64,000 bases of DNA, taken from contig RCAB01000038.1 in NCBI GenBank assembly GCA_003640385.1, positions 124,001-188,000 of the forward strand, read 5' to 3'. The position numbers were made by a program, and so were the translations under genes. Positions 29,401 to 38,953 of this stretch are shown here, piece by piece (positions within the stretch are counted from its first letter, which is position 1; every line of letters starts with the position of its first letter). This DNA is from Setaria digitata (lineage: Eukaryota; Nematoda; Chromadorea; Rhabditida; Setariidae). The notes under the pieces are model-generated. The model worked only from the letters and a program-made list of their open reading frames with translations. It was not told the origin of the DNA and ran no database searches.

Positions 29401-32400
29401 CGATTACGTTTGCCATGTCTTTTGGTATTCTTTTTTCTTATTGATATTCATTTTCTCGTCTATTTCCTAACAGATTGAGTCTTATTCCTTTGATTTTCAC
29501 TGCCAGCATTATTGATGAATCACTGTGAACCTTTTTTCGTAAAATTTTTTTTTGACAAAAAGAAATTATTAAATTTCTTTTAGTTTAATGAAATTATTAT
29601 CTTCTATGTCGCATTTTTCTGTTTACTTCCAGTCAACAATTTTTACACTTACTTTGGCACTACAAACTCTCAATACTCTCTTTTAAAGCTGAACTGCTAC
29701 ATTGCATTTCAATTCTTTGAAAAAACAAGAAAAAAAAAACGCTTCTGCTTTACATGTTTTCATTTTTTATCCTAATTTCCCCCCGACTTAGGGGTATTTC
29801 AGTGATGAATCTTTCTCTTTCCTTTAGATGCTTTTTATTCAAATTTTTAATGAAATCCTTTATATTTTTATTTTTCGAATACTGGGAAAACAGATGCCCG
29901 TGTAATTAATTCATTTATCGTTATCGTCATTGCTTAGATTTAGCTCGCACTTCTTCCAGCAATCCATCAGTTTTTCCTTCATTTTGGACTTGGAACAGCA
30001 TAATTATTTTATTATGGTTTTGTAAATTTGTAGATACTTTTTAATCCAACCACACTAAACGGAATGGTGGAATTTAATCAAAGCATTATTCGAGAAGATG
30101 TGTCATCAGTATCTTATAATCGGACTTCTGGTATACTTTTTTCATATGTTGTTTATGGTACTGTCAGATAAATTCGATAATAGTTTAGTGATATCAATTG
30201 AAGTTGCCTTATATGTGGCCGTTCAGGTGATTACTTGGATTGCGAAGTAATCAGTTCTGTTTGTTTCTGCTTTCAAAGTTTAAAAATCTACTGTTCTCGA
30301 TCATGCTAGATAAGTACTTTAAGTTTCTCCATTTCGGCATTCCCAAGTTTTGCTAAGTAATTCGTAATAAACAACTATATTTCACTTCAGGCGTGCCAGT
30401 CTTTACTGAAGCGGGTACCGGCTGTGGTTGTCGCTTCTGTACTGCTCCATTACGTCCAGATCAAGTTTCTTTTTCGAATACTATTTTTCATCTGTAGTAT
30501 CTGCAGCTGAAATGGTTATCTAACTGAACTACTTGAAGTTGTGGAGTTTTCTAAACTGTTTCGCTCTTATCCAAGTTTTAACTTCTGCTCCTATAACTAT
30601 AATTCAATAGTTGAAATGATCAGAGAACTTGTTAGGTTTCTGTCGATAATCTGCAAATAACTCTTACCAACCTGGCTGTTCACATTTTAGTAGTCAAGTG
30701 AAATAGAAAGTTTAATATTATCAGCAGAGAAATGTTGCTGATTTCTTCAGTTGATCGATGGTTTGTGTGATCATGAAGAATGTCGTCATCTTGCTACATT
30801 TGCTTGTCAACGACAGTTGCCATGTGGTCACATCTGTGGTGGTATACGTGATGAAGATGCTTGCTTGCCGTGCATGCATTGCAGGAAGCCAGGTATGCTG
30901 TGCTTTTCTTATTAACAATCTTGATACACTGATACAACAGAAAAGTATAAATAGGTCACATTTGAAGCAAATTTATTCGAAAGCAACTGTTTATATTTTT
31001 AGCTTATACTATATTAAATCTGAAAATTCGGCTTCAGAAATTATATATAATATTTTTATTATTCCCATCTTCATCTCTTCTTTCACTGAGAGAACTTTTA
31101 GATATAAAACAGGATGCTGATGATTTATGTGTGATATGTTTTACGGATCGACTGGGTGGTGCACCTTGTATTCAGCTTGCTTGCGGGCATGTTTTTCACT
31201 ATCACTGTGTGCGAACTGTACTCGAGAAACGTTGGAATGGACCACGGATTGTTTTCCGGTTTATGCAATGTCCATTGTGCAAGAAGCAGGTTAGTTCTAA
31301 CTTCTCAGCTTTTGCTAAACACAGAAAGCTTTAATTGACAATCAGTAAGCTAGTTATAGCCTAGTCTGAATATGATATACTTGTTATATTAAATCAACTA
31401 ATAATATGGCAAGACATCTCAGCTATGCTTTTTATAGATAAGTACATAACGATCAGGCTTTTTGGGATTCTCAGGGCAAGGTGAGATTCGATTGATAGTT
31501 TAGCAGTGCGTTGGATGATAACAAGATAAGTTAGTAGTTATGAAATAATTGCTAGCACTTATTGTTTAATAAATTGCTATGTTTCAAATTCCAGATTGAT
31601 CATCCTTCAGTGGCAGATTTGTTAGCTCCACTGAAACGTCTCTATGACGAAGTATTGAATAAGGCACGTTTAAGGCTTGAATACGATAGCCTTTTGCAGT
31701 GTCCTGCAATTACTTCTGAAAGCAGGTAGTTCTTTTTTCTTATAGAGAATTGACACATAAAAATGAGAACCAATAAGTTTTATCCGTAAATATCAAGTAC
31801 TCAGTAAAACAGTAACAATACTTATCAATTTTTCCCTACTTGCAAAGAACCATGTAATTTGATGAATTTTCAGGTTAAACTGTAGGTTTTAAATTGCTTT
31901 AAATTAATACAAAGAATTTTTTGACATGTTTAAAGTATCGAGCAATATTTCTTAAATTTTTACGATTATAGATGCTTGACTTGTGAAAGTTAAATAATAC
32001 GCACTTTTTGAGGGCTAACCTGATGTTTTATTGAACAGATCATACTTCTTTTTTTTTTCTAGTGAATATTACAATAATCCTGATGAATATGCAATGGAGC
32101 GATACATGTATGTACCGTGTTTTAAATGTGGGAAGGCTTATTTTGGTGGTGAAAGTCGTTGTCAGCAAGTTGGTTTTGCTATGAAATTTGCATATTCAAA
32201 GTCAGTTCAAAACTCTTGGAGTTACTTCCATTTTAACTGGTCTTGATAAGACCTTGGTGGAATTAGAATTTTTTGACAGTGAAGTTTGTAACTCTAGCAT
32301 GCAAGAGCTACAACAAAAATTCACAAACTTTTTTTTTCCATCCTTTTCTATCTCAGTTAACTCAGTTTATTGCAGAATTTCATCCGTTTTTGTTTCTTAA

Positions 32401-33605
32401 CATTCTTCTTTCAAAACAAATTTAAAATCTAAAAAGTCGGCCATTTGAGGAGTTGGATAATTCACAGTATGATCCGGAAGAATTGATCTGTGGTGCTTGT
32501 TCGGATGTTGTGGGGGCTCAAATATGTGGTCGTCATGGAGTAGACTTTCTGGAATTTAAATGCCGTTTTTGCTGTTCAGTTGCTGTTTATTTCTGGTAAA
32601 TTAATACAAGTAGTTGTTTTCAAAATTGTCCAGATCAGATTCGAAATTAACAAAATATTATGTCAAGCTGTAAAAATCCGTGAAATGGAGACTTTGCAAA
32701 CATTACTTAAGTAGTTAAGCTTGGAGAGTATTTTTTGTCTTAGCTTTCACCTCACTTTTCAATATCCGTGACTTACATGGACAAGAGTTAAATTAAAGGA
32801 AACTCGGAATTCGTTCTCACTACAACATAACCAACCAGAAATGCTAAGAAGATTCAATAAAAACAACTTTATACAGGGTTTCTGACAAAGAGAGAGAAGC
32901 TTTATAACTGAATAAATCATTAAGGTCGTCATTAAGGTTGTTCTCAGAAAAGTGCTATTTTTTCTTATCTCTTTTTAAATCCTTCGCGACGAAAAATTTT
33001 CCCACTGTATCATGATGACACCACTGCTTTTCTTCATAGGACCGATCAGGATTACCTTTAAAATATTCTATATGAATACTTTGAGTAATTGAGGTGACTT
33101 CACTTGCTGTTGTTAACATAATTTCATATTTTCTGGAAAATTTTATATAATATCAGTAAAACTTCCCTGAATACTTTCACTGAACTATCCTGGTGATTGC
33201 CTTTTTGCATAATGATGTGAGGGCTATATTCCACCTACTTCTTTCCTTAGCTCCCTAAAATTACAAATGAATCGGTCGATCGGACAGATTAATAAAAAGC
33301 CTTCCCTCTTGTTCCCGATGCTTACATTACCAGTCGATAATCTTTTTAAAAAATTTGTTGTGCTCTGTCTAAATAGCTAATTTTATTTTTACTACAGCTT
33401 CGGCACCACACACTTCTGTGCAGCTTGCCACGATGATTTCCAACGATTGATGTGCTTACCGAAAAACCTTTTGCCCAAATGTCCAGTTGGACCGAAAGGA
33501 GTACAACTTGATGGAACCGACTGTCCTTTAAGAGTGAAGCACCCACCAACTGGCGAGGAGTTCCCACTTGGTTGTGGTATATGTCGGAATATTAATACCT
33601 TTTGA
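1523..33605 (+). CDS. rpm-1: PHR-family E3 ubiquitin ligase (RPM-1 / Highwire / MYCBP2 orthologue), about 79 exons
   Basis: This is a giant ubiquitin ligase. In worms, flies and mammals the family acts in neurons on synapse formation and axon growth and degeneration, for example by lowering DLK-pathway kinase levels together with the F-box partner FSN-1. Reading GT-AG introns by eye, I chained about 79 exons that stay in phase from ATG 1523 to TGA 33603-33605. They total about 11,895 nt, or about 3,964 residues, close to the roughly 3,800 of C. elegans RPM-1. Domain order matches MYCBP2 from the N-terminal region to the last residues ([11 protein letters not shown] versus GCGVCRNAHTF in human). 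The C-terminus is certain. The N-terminus is tentative: exon 1 (1523-1544) is only 22 nt, joins in phase 1 to exon 2 (1623-1760), and has an in-frame stop upstream. A few junctions (9283/9432, 13581/13682, 24878 or 24962, 32450) were chosen by frame and homology. Separate entries describe the domain blocks and their exons. Confidence 0.93.
4089..4126. repeat. Perfect 17-bp inverted repeat with 4-nt loop in an rpm-1 intron
   Basis: The left arm, 4089-4105 (ATATTTGTTTACTTATA), is followed by the loop CTTA and then by the exact reverse complement at 4110-4126. A diverged direct copy of the left arm begins near 4136. It lies in the intron between exons ending at 3898 and starting at 4308. Confidence 0.9.
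5425..8359 (+). other. rpm-1: rpm-1 exons 12-20: RCC1-like region
   Basis: Exons are 5425-5525, 5684-5910, 6146-6389, 6660-6841, 6915-6992, 7261-7390, 7582-7713, 7988-8109 and 8200-8359 (residues about 488-946). RCC1-type blades are visible as [60 protein letters not shown] and [25 protein letters not shown]. The last exon carries the family signature [10 protein letters not shown], identical to MYCBP2 [10 protein letters not shown] but for one residue. In worms and flies this region binds GEF-type partners such as GLO-4; whether that holds here is not shown by sequence. Confidence 0.9.
6660..7390 (+). other. rpm-1: Cys-rich insert within the RCC1-like region (exons 15-17)
   Basis: Exons 6660-6841, 6915-6992 and 7261-7390 encode closely spaced CxxC pairs ([28 protein letters not shown]). 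MYCBP2 has the same Cys-rich stretch at this place, between two RCC1 blades. The spacing suggests metal binding, which is an inference. Joining 6389 to 6660 gives a linker of about the same length as in human, which supports removal of 6390-6659 as an intron. Confidence 0.8.
8651..8780. repeat. Interrupted (AAT/TAA)n trinucleotide repeat
   Basis: Imperfect AAT/TAA units with occasional AGT and CAA variants lie in the 812-bp intron 8360-9171 of rpm-1. The rest of this intron is AT-rich with no recognised exon. Confidence 0.95.
9172..9775 (+). other. rpm-1: rpm-1 exons 21-22: segment between RCC1 region and PHR1
   Basis: Exons are 9172-9283 and 9432-9775. The second encodes [18 protein letters not shown] and a helical stretch ending PSGQK, corresponding to human sequence around VYDVLWRFRPNTRELWCYN. 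The donor at 9284 (aag|gtctat) was chosen because it alone keeps the frame with the acceptor at 9431. A stronger-looking donor at 9295 (taa|gtacgt) would put the next exon out of frame. Confidence 0.75.
10018..11022 (+). other. rpm-1: rpm-1 exons 23-25: PHR domain 1
   Basis: Exons are 10018-10238, 10458-10631 and 10822-11022 (residues about 1099-1297). Diagnostic runs are [42 protein letters not shown] and [17 protein letters not shown], each nearly the same as in MYCBP2. The PHR fold is a beta-sandwich found in this family and in BTBD1/2/3/6. The second intron splits a codon so that the junction reads INGPSSDC. Confidence 0.93.
11285..11418. repeat. AAAT-type tetranucleotide array followed by (AT)27
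   Basis: About 78 bp of AATA/GAAT/AAAT units run directly into 54 bp of uninterrupted AT dinucleotides (11365-11418), all within the intron 11023-11462 of rpm-1. Confidence 0.97.
11463..13155 (+). other. rpm-1: rpm-1 exons 26-30: helical segment between the PHR domains
   Basis: Exons are 11463-11660, 11838-11985, 12328-12501, 12736-12915 and 13031-13155. Hydrophobic helices ([49 protein letters not shown]) match in order the human segment FESLLSILHWSWTTLVLG onward. The acceptor before 13031 reads ttccagcag, so splicing could shift by one codon. Confidence 0.87.
13405..14531 (+). other. rpm-1: rpm-1 exons 31-33: PHR domain 2
   Basis: Exons are 13405-13581, 13682-13866 and 14365-14531 (residues about 1572-1748). 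Key runs are [43 protein letters not shown] and [21 protein letters not shown], aligning with human RFTKTSQGRSWNTGNGSPDA to SLSSNGTNQTRGQIPQILYY. The donor at 13582 is used because an earlier candidate at 13555 breaks frame with the only usable acceptor, at 13681. Confidence 0.9.
15003..17441 (+). other. rpm-1: rpm-1 exons between PHR2 and the filamin-like domain
   Basis: Exons are 15003-15114, 15309-15444, 15542-15632, 16138-16268, 16336-16444, 16598-16729, 16891-17059 and 17290-17441. Recognisable family blocks are [11 protein letters not shown] (human VIESEHPYKPA), [71 protein letters not shown] and [20 protein letters not shown] (human FLDDFIACVPGSSGGRLARW). No enzymatic function is known for this part. 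Confidence 0.9.
15839..15916 (+). other. Candidate alternative (poison/terminal) exon in rpm-1
   Basis: Inside the intron 15633-16137 an acceptor (ttccacag, ending 15838) is followed in the correct phase (0) by 25 sense codons, reading [15 protein letters not shown] then [10 protein letters not shown], and a TGA at 15914-15916. Normal splicing 15632 to 16138 reproduces the human sequence, so this would be an alternative product truncated after PHR2, or a decay-inducing exon. No transcript evidence is available from sequence alone. Confidence 0.3.
17717..18831 (+). other. rpm-1: rpm-1 exons 43-46: filamin-like (ABP280/immunoglobulin-type) domain
   Basis: Exons are 17717-17887, 18073-18230, 18446-18539 and 18746-18831 (residues about 2093-2262). 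[20 protein letters not shown] matches human ITVQTKDQYGDVVHVPNMKV, and [18 protein letters not shown] matches NWTPGAIGLYTLHVTIDG, the typical filamin-repeat core. The segment between them carries a Ser/Arg-rich loop ([12 protein letters not shown]). Confidence 0.88.
19005..20144 (+). other. rpm-1: rpm-1 exons 47-49: two SH3-like repeats
   Basis: Exons are 19005-19212, 19405-19584 and 19962-20144. The first repeat reads [20 protein letters not shown] ... [20 protein letters not shown], matching human GLRIRSHPSLQSEQIGIVKV ... TFIDEIHNDDGVWLRLNDE. The second repeat ([19 protein letters not shown] ... GIWIRLSG) matches human GHNIRSCPNLRGIPIGMLVL ... GTWVQLDQ. The spacer is [18 protein letters not shown]. 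Confidence 0.85.
20401..21225 (+). other. rpm-1: rpm-1 exons 50-52: short disordered linker and FLWHE segment
   Basis: Exons are 20401-20516, 20675-20819 and 21037-21225. [20 protein letters not shown] and [10 protein letters not shown] are nearly the same as human CARAVFASFLWHEGIVHDAM and FLKFHPELSK, and [15 protein letters not shown] matches human LQHLVAFWEDISLA. The Ser-rich disordered stretch of several hundred residues that precedes this point in human is reduced here to about 40 residues, which explains much of the length difference. Confidence 0.87.
21451..21793 (+). other. rpm-1: rpm-1 exons 53-54: Cys/His zinc module
   Basis: Exons are 21451-21650 and 21730-21793. They encode [10 protein letters not shown] ... 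[20 protein letters not shown] ... GNCGDGG ... [13 protein letters not shown]. All Cys and His positions match human TICELCGESH ... VTYHMRQAHPGCGRYAGGQG ... GNCGDGG ... WYLVCDRCREKYL. Two zinc sites are likely. The codon for Trp is split by the intron. The acceptor before 21451 is a less usual tcaag. Confidence 0.9.
22028..24962 (+). other. rpm-1: rpm-1 exons 55-61: region between zinc module and DOC domain
   Basis: Exons are 22028-22273, 22747-22881, 23109-23210, 23374-23452, 23814-23982, 24301-24580 and 24812-24878 (or to 24962). [20 protein letters not shown] matches human [38 protein letters not shown] matches [30 protein letters not shown] and [12 protein letters not shown] match FNWLLCNVI and [32 protein letters not shown] and [16 protein letters not shown] correspond to the human stretch HPLPHTFHRLLQTISDLM to WSLKFKQSDHQFL. 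The last exon has two in-phase donors, described separately. Introns in this block contain unrelated open frames that I do not consider coding. Confidence 0.85.
25152..26291 (+). other. rpm-1: rpm-1 exons 62-65: DOC/APC10-like domain
   Basis: Exons are 25152-25279, 25486-25665, 25851-25943 and 26139-26291 (residues about 3050-3234). [20 protein letters not shown] is nearly identical to human AMIGSLTDGSTETFWESGDE, the hallmark of the DOC jelly-roll. [25 protein letters not shown] and LRIRQLRVFG complete the fold (human RYVSVHVDNSRDLGNKVTSM and LRVRQVKVLG). DOC domains bind partner or substrate peptides in other ligases. Confidence 0.92.
26556..28649 (+). other. rpm-1: rpm-1 exons 66-70: helical region after DOC
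   Basis: Exons are 26556-26689, 26987-27152, 27395-27565, 27923-28017 and 28352-28649. [20 protein letters not shown] matches human [68 protein letters not shown] and [14 protein letters not shown] follow the human order up to LWLALASLCVLDQDHV. The 334-bp intron 28018-28351 is unusually open in two frames, but splicing it out restores the human-like sequence. Confidence 0.88.
29061..30892 (+). other. rpm-1: rpm-1 exons 71-75: B-box-like zinc finger and Cys-rich cluster
   Basis: Exons are 29061-29203, 29331-29424, 30034-30130, 30391-30464 and 30751-30892. The first encodes [20 protein letters not shown] and [13 protein letters not shown], aligning with human MCDNHDDGETAAIILCNVCG and [27 protein letters not shown] matches human VDLHEGCGRTKLFWLM. 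The last two carry [36 protein letters not shown] and CLPCMHC, matching human ACRFCGSRSG, CSDADCQEYAKIACSKTHPC, GHPCGG and CLPCLHGC. The intron 29425-30033 (609 bp) holds no recognised exon. Confidence 0.88.
31102..31725 (+). other. rpm-1: rpm-1 exons 76-77: RING-H2 domain and following helix
   Basis: Exons are 31102-31289 and 31595-31725. The RING-H2 ligands are visible as [17 protein letters not shown] and QCPLCKK, with [18 protein letters not shown] nearly identical to human NRWLGPRITFGFISCPIC. In MYCBP2 this RING recruits E2~ubiquitin and passes ubiquitin to the downstream TC domain. The helix [20 protein letters not shown] links RING to TC, as in human LLDPIKELYEDVRRKALMRL. Confidence 0.95.
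32063..33605 (+). other. rpm-1: rpm-1 exons 78-80: tandem-cysteine (TC) RCR catalytic domain and C-terminus
   Basis: Exons are 32063-32168, 32450-32595 and 33398-33605. From what is known of MYCBP2, ubiquitin is relayed from Cys4520 to Cys4572 and then esterified to Thr or Ser. By alignment the equivalents here are Cys about 3845 (in GGESRCQQ) and Cys about 3896 (in AVYFCFGTTHFC). The equivalents of Glu4534, Phe4573, His4583 and Phe4586 are also present ([20 protein letters not shown]). The spacing Glu to Cys (38) is the same as in human. The downstream catalytic Cys codon is split TG|C by the intron 32596-33397. The acceptor at 32449 (atttgag) was chosen by frame; a second at 32436 does not keep frame with the chosen donor. 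Confidence 0.93.
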
Positions 33606-36600
33606 TATCGGTTTTGCCAAATTTTTTATTTGCATTTAAACATTTGTAGTTATTTTTTAGAATTGTTTATCCATCTTTTGAAATATCTGTGTTAAATTTC
33701 CGGTTATTTTTCTAACCGCTGCGATAATTGAGCGGAAACGGAGCTAATGGAAAAGGTAATCAAGAACAGTATTCGTTTTTTCAGCTTCATTTAAAAAAGT
33801 GATATTCTTGGTAGAAAAATTTTAATGTTTCGTCATAACGGATGACTTATTTTTCATGGTGTTTTAAAAGAACTGAATGGACCAGTTAACTGAGAAATTA
33901 GCCTAGTAAGATTATTAATAAGTGTAACTGTAACTTATCCTTGATCCCTTTGAGCAATTTTGATTTCTCAAAAGAAAGCTTGTATTTGAAATTATACCAT
34001 CATTCACTATTTTATGAATTTTGGTAGGAAGAATTGTGTGATATACGTAGAGGTAAGTTTTACCGTATTTCATCGGTTCAAAAAATTAAAATTTTGCATC
34101 ACATCTCAAGAACGGACTAGCTAATTAAGTTCTTCCTTTTTGAATTTTTTTCCGAATGTTTTTTTTTGTCTTGGTATTAAACAGTCTAGAAAACAATATA
34201 ATTGTTTGATATGTGATATAAAAGTTAAGACTTTTGCAAATTTTATGGATAAAAATTATAATTATAAAAAAAAATAAGGTGCAGTGACTGGTGTTTGCTT
34301 GACTTAGTACCAAAGGCATCGAACTAATAACCACTAAGGTCTTTTTCGTAGTCAAGGTAGACTTTTGATTAAGTCTTTATTTAGTTTGGAAAAAAAACAA
34401 GTGTAAGAGCTTCAAGTCGAATATGTTTTTGTTTGTTTGTAGTCATCAAATTTCATATCAGGATTGGATCTCGTACGTTTTCGGATAAAGTTTATCATCT
34501 TTTCGGTTGTGAAAAAATTACTTATTATTTTCATGTTTGTTATTTCTTTTATTTTTTATTTTCATTTTTTGTTCTCTAATTCATGATCTTCACACTGGTT
34601 GTTTTACGAAGTTCTCATTTAGATTTGTATATTAGGTTCTAATTCACTTTTCATAAAATCCCTCATAGAGATTCTCATTTGTGTTGTCAATTTTTTGTTT
34701 TAGGTTTTGTTACCAAGCTCTCGAAGATCTTAAAAAAAACTTGCCTTTCTTTCCGATAAATTTATATGGATTCGTGCTGCATCACATTATATGAATGTAA
34801 CAGGATTTTTGAGAAATTTAAAAAAAAATTTATTTCATCTGAAGCTAGGCCAACATAAAGATCTATTTGAAAATATAACAAGTTGTGATATTTTCAAAGA
34901 TTTCTGTCGGTTTCCTGTTATTCTGTTGAAATCTAAGAATCCAAGATCAATTTTTTAGTCTTTAAATGGTGCATGTAGAAAATACAATCGAGATTTAACT
35001 CTAGAATGAATCAGATAGGCTAAACTGGTTCTTTCTCTAACTAATGAAAAGTTGGATCTCACGAAAATGAGAAGTGAATGTGTATTTAACTAATGGGATA
35101 TTTTAAGGACTGATACGGAAAATTGAAAATTGCTCTATGAGATTTGCTGAATTATTACCAAAAATAAATACAGAGCTACTTCGACATAGTTACTTTCTAA
35201 ATAATACTGATATCTGTCCATTAGTACAATCTTGTTCTGGAGTTTAATCCGACGTTCAATTTCTTCTTTTCTACTTGAAATCAAATTTCGAATTTTTAGA
35301 ATTTTTATCTTTCATAAAAGATGTTGTTTGATTGATGCGTTGAAAAAATGTCCTAAAAATATCAAGACAGTTGACTATAAAAAATTGATCAGTAATTTTT
35401 AGGAATCTAGAAAGTAAATTTTGAATTCTAATTCCGAATATTATTTCCCATATTTCCTCGAATTATTATTAAATTACTAGAGGAAATTTAATAATACAGT
35501 GTCGAAAGAACCGATCGTTATAAAGAAGGGGAAAGAAAAAATAAGTTGTAAAAATACTAGGAAATATTTCAAAAAAGTTTCTTCTCGTAAGCGGTAAATC
35601 TGTTCAGGTGAGGATATTTCAGAATAATAGGCGCTACCTTTAGAAATAGAATCTGGGCTTATTTATTGAAAAATTCTTTTACAAACGAATCCTTATTCGT
35701 TAAATTTTCAAGCGCCAAATACTTCCTTGCTAACACTAAATCCTATTTCGGGATTCACTCTAAAACATTTAATATTTCATTAATGATATTTCCGACATCA
35801 GTAATCTTTTAAAATTTCATTGTCTTATTATTTTTTTTTTTAAATTTCCTTTCAAAAAAATTTGCTTTTTTGTTTCAGAAGTGTTTTTGAAATAAAATTC
35901 TAAGGTTTCTATAATTGAGTTTTAATTTTTTTGAAAAGAAAAATTGTGAGTGATTGGATTGGGAGAAGTGCATCACTCTAGCTAGCATATTATTATACTT
36001 CTTATTTCCTTTTTAAATGATTTTTGCAGCAAATGGTAGTTTTCTTGTTCGTAATGAAGCAAGCAGATCAGAAAACCCACATCTAAAATAAAGATAAAAT
36101 GGGTTTATTTAGGTTTTTAAGTCTAGCGAAAAAAATACTTAGCTATGGCATGTTATCTCGGACTTAGAAGCATAAATTGGTCGATTGAATTTCGGAATTT
36201 TCATAGATGATAACCTTTTGTAGTCTGGAGAAAGCCAAAGCACTTCATATAAATTCAAAAGTAACATCTTGTATCTATAACAATAACTTCCCAGGCCGAT
36301 ATCCGATAGTTTTTTGGTATTATTCGTGGAAATAAGCATTTAGGAGATATTTAGGAAAGTGATGCAGATGTCAAAAAAAACTTTATTTGCTAAGGAAACC
36401 TAGTGCATTATTAGCTGGTATTATTTCCTCTATCTAGATCGACTTTCACTCTGTCAACTTCTTTAAGGTGTTCTAGCACTTACCTTGTAATCGTAGAAAA
36501 AAAAAATCTAAGGTCATAAATGAAATATAAAAGATATCTAAAATTCCAGAAAGTGAGTACAAAGATCTATCGAAAATAAAAGACTTTCCAGTTAAATGAT

Positions 36601-38816
36601 TAGGCAAGTAGGAATTAACTTCATGTTAAAAAAGATGTCACCTTTCCTTACATCCAACAGTGAAAAATTAACATCTTTAATTTAATTTTGAGGCCAGTTT
36701 AATAAATTACTACTTGAAATTAGCATTTAAAATGATTTTGAAAAGAAAATAAAATAATTGAAAGCGAGCTATAACAAAAAATTATAAACTTAATTTGTTA
36801 TCAATGAAATATTTTAAAGCAAACTTGTTGAGATCTTTCTATGTGCTTAATTCCCAGTTATCAGTTTCATATCACTGAGATATAAAATCATTATCAGATT
36901 AGATCAGCTCCTTCTTCATTGTTGTTTAATCTTTGAATTCGACATATCTTTCTATGTTTTGTTTTTGCAGATGTAACAAAATGAAAATGTATTTTGTTGA
37001 ATAGCTATTTACTCCTGCGTTGAACTTGATATTTTGTATTCGTGGATAAGAAGGCATAAGACTCATAGCATTAATTGGAAATTGGATTGTAATTAGCTCT
37101 CATTTATATTTAAGTGATATGCTTCAGATTTCTTGACGAACTATTTTTATCATCAAATAAATGACACAGAATGCTGATCCTTACATTTAATAGCAAATTT
37201 TAGAATTTCATTAAAATTTGTAATTAGTAGTTGTCGGAGAAGCTGGATATGGAAAATAAGGACGGTTAAAATAAGTATTTGAGAATTCAAGAAATCTATT
37301 GAAAATTATTAATATTGAAAAGTACAACTTCATCCAATTCGATAAAATGGTAAATTTTTAGTCGAAGGTGAATCTATTTCCTCACTCATCGGTTTAAGTA
37401 AGAAAAATGACTTTTTTGTTTTTTCGTTATTTATTTATTTATTTTTTTTTAGGGAATATTGAAGTTTTAGCAACAATATTCCACTTATATAACATTTCTT
37501 ACATGAATTATGAGCTAGAATTGTGAGAATAAAAAATTGTGTTGAAAAAATTGAAGATTTCTTAGAAAAACAGCATGAAATATAAAAAAGTAAACAAATT
37601 TGATTAAAGAAAATGTTGCAAAATCGGAAAAATTGAAGAAATATTAATTAACGAATTTGAAAAGCGAAGAAAAAAATACATTCTTACTATAAAAAGAGCG
37701 CTGTAATAAGAATTTTAAACCTTTTTTAATTTTGATTTGAGAGTTTTCAATGAATAATAAGGATATTACTAATATTTTAAAAATTTATTGAAAAGAAGAT
37801 TAAGAAGTACATCTAATGAAGTGTTCGTTTTCTCCGGGAGCAATAAAAGAAAAAATCGAATTAAAAAGTTGTAGTTGAATTAAAAGGAGATACATGCATC
37901 ATATATTATTTATCATCCAAATTGATATAAAATATGAAAAAGTGTAGAACAGCATACTCATTCATTAAAATAAAATGTCGCCCTTAACCATCCACATCGA
38001 TTTCAAGATTTTTAGACGATAAAAATCGCTTAAGAATTTTGTTAGATATAAGTAAGCACTGTGATGAAATTGCACTGTCTTGAATATGAATAGTGAAGAA
38101 ATGAGTTTTCCTTAGCTGAATCACTTATTTTGATAAAAATTTAGAAAACTTCGCATTTTTTTTTGAAAAATAAACAAAATTCGCTGTTTCTCAAATATCT
38201 GAAATTTTTTGATGTTATTTAATTGTTTATTTGCATGGTTATTGGTAATCACTTGTTGCAATTTTTCCTTTCATAATTGCTAATTACGCTTATTACTCTT
38301 AACATTCCATGCTTCACTTATAAATATGCATATATTTCTGTAATTTATCAAAGCATCATTATCCCTTGCTCTGTTTTTACCACTCCTTTCCTCCTTTAGT
38401 TTTGCCATCATTACCACAACTGCATGCTTATCAATGTCTTATCTTATCATGCATTTTCTTTTCACTTTATTATCATTTTTCGAATCATTTAATGCTTGCT
38501 TTGCTGTCTGTGAATCAATGAAATTTACATCGCAAAGTTTGCTGTTTCAGTTCACTTCGTGTCATCTGTTGACACACTTCATATGTTGAAAAAAGTTTTA
38601 TCAGTGTTTCTGTTTCTGTTATGGCTTTAATCCTCCAACTTATTTGCTCCATTTTGTAAAAAATAGTTGCCCAGTATTTTCCAGACCTATAGCAATGGAA
38701 CTTTAGAATTTTAAATTCCATGAAATTTTCGCGCATTTCTTCTTTGTTTTTCAAAAGCGCAACAAAAAATTCTATCACTGATTTTGCAATTATATCAGTA
38801 AAAAATTGCTACTAAC

Positions 38817-38849
<33 letters not shown>

Positions 38850-38930
38850 AGCATAAATTTGTGCGTTTCAATCCTATGAAAGAAATACTGCTTGACTTCT
38901 AGGAAAAATTAAGCGAGAGAAATAGCAAGA
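33606..38930. other. rpm-1 3' flank and AT-rich intergenic sequence
   Basis: No gene recognised. No AATAAA lies just after the stop; an ATTAAA occurs near 34086. The rest is AT-rich with homopolymer runs, a group of TATC/GATA cores at about 38,346-38,475 and an (AT)n run at 38,819-38,847. An 87-codon minus-strand frame at 38,515-38,778 has no recognised similarity. Confidence 0.6.
38819..38847. repeat. (AT)n microsatellite
   Basis: 29 bp of uninterrupted AT dinucleotides, about 100 bp upstream of the exon-like block at 38,954. Confidence 0.97.
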
Positions 38931-38953
38931 AGTTTAGTTTTAAATAGCCATAA

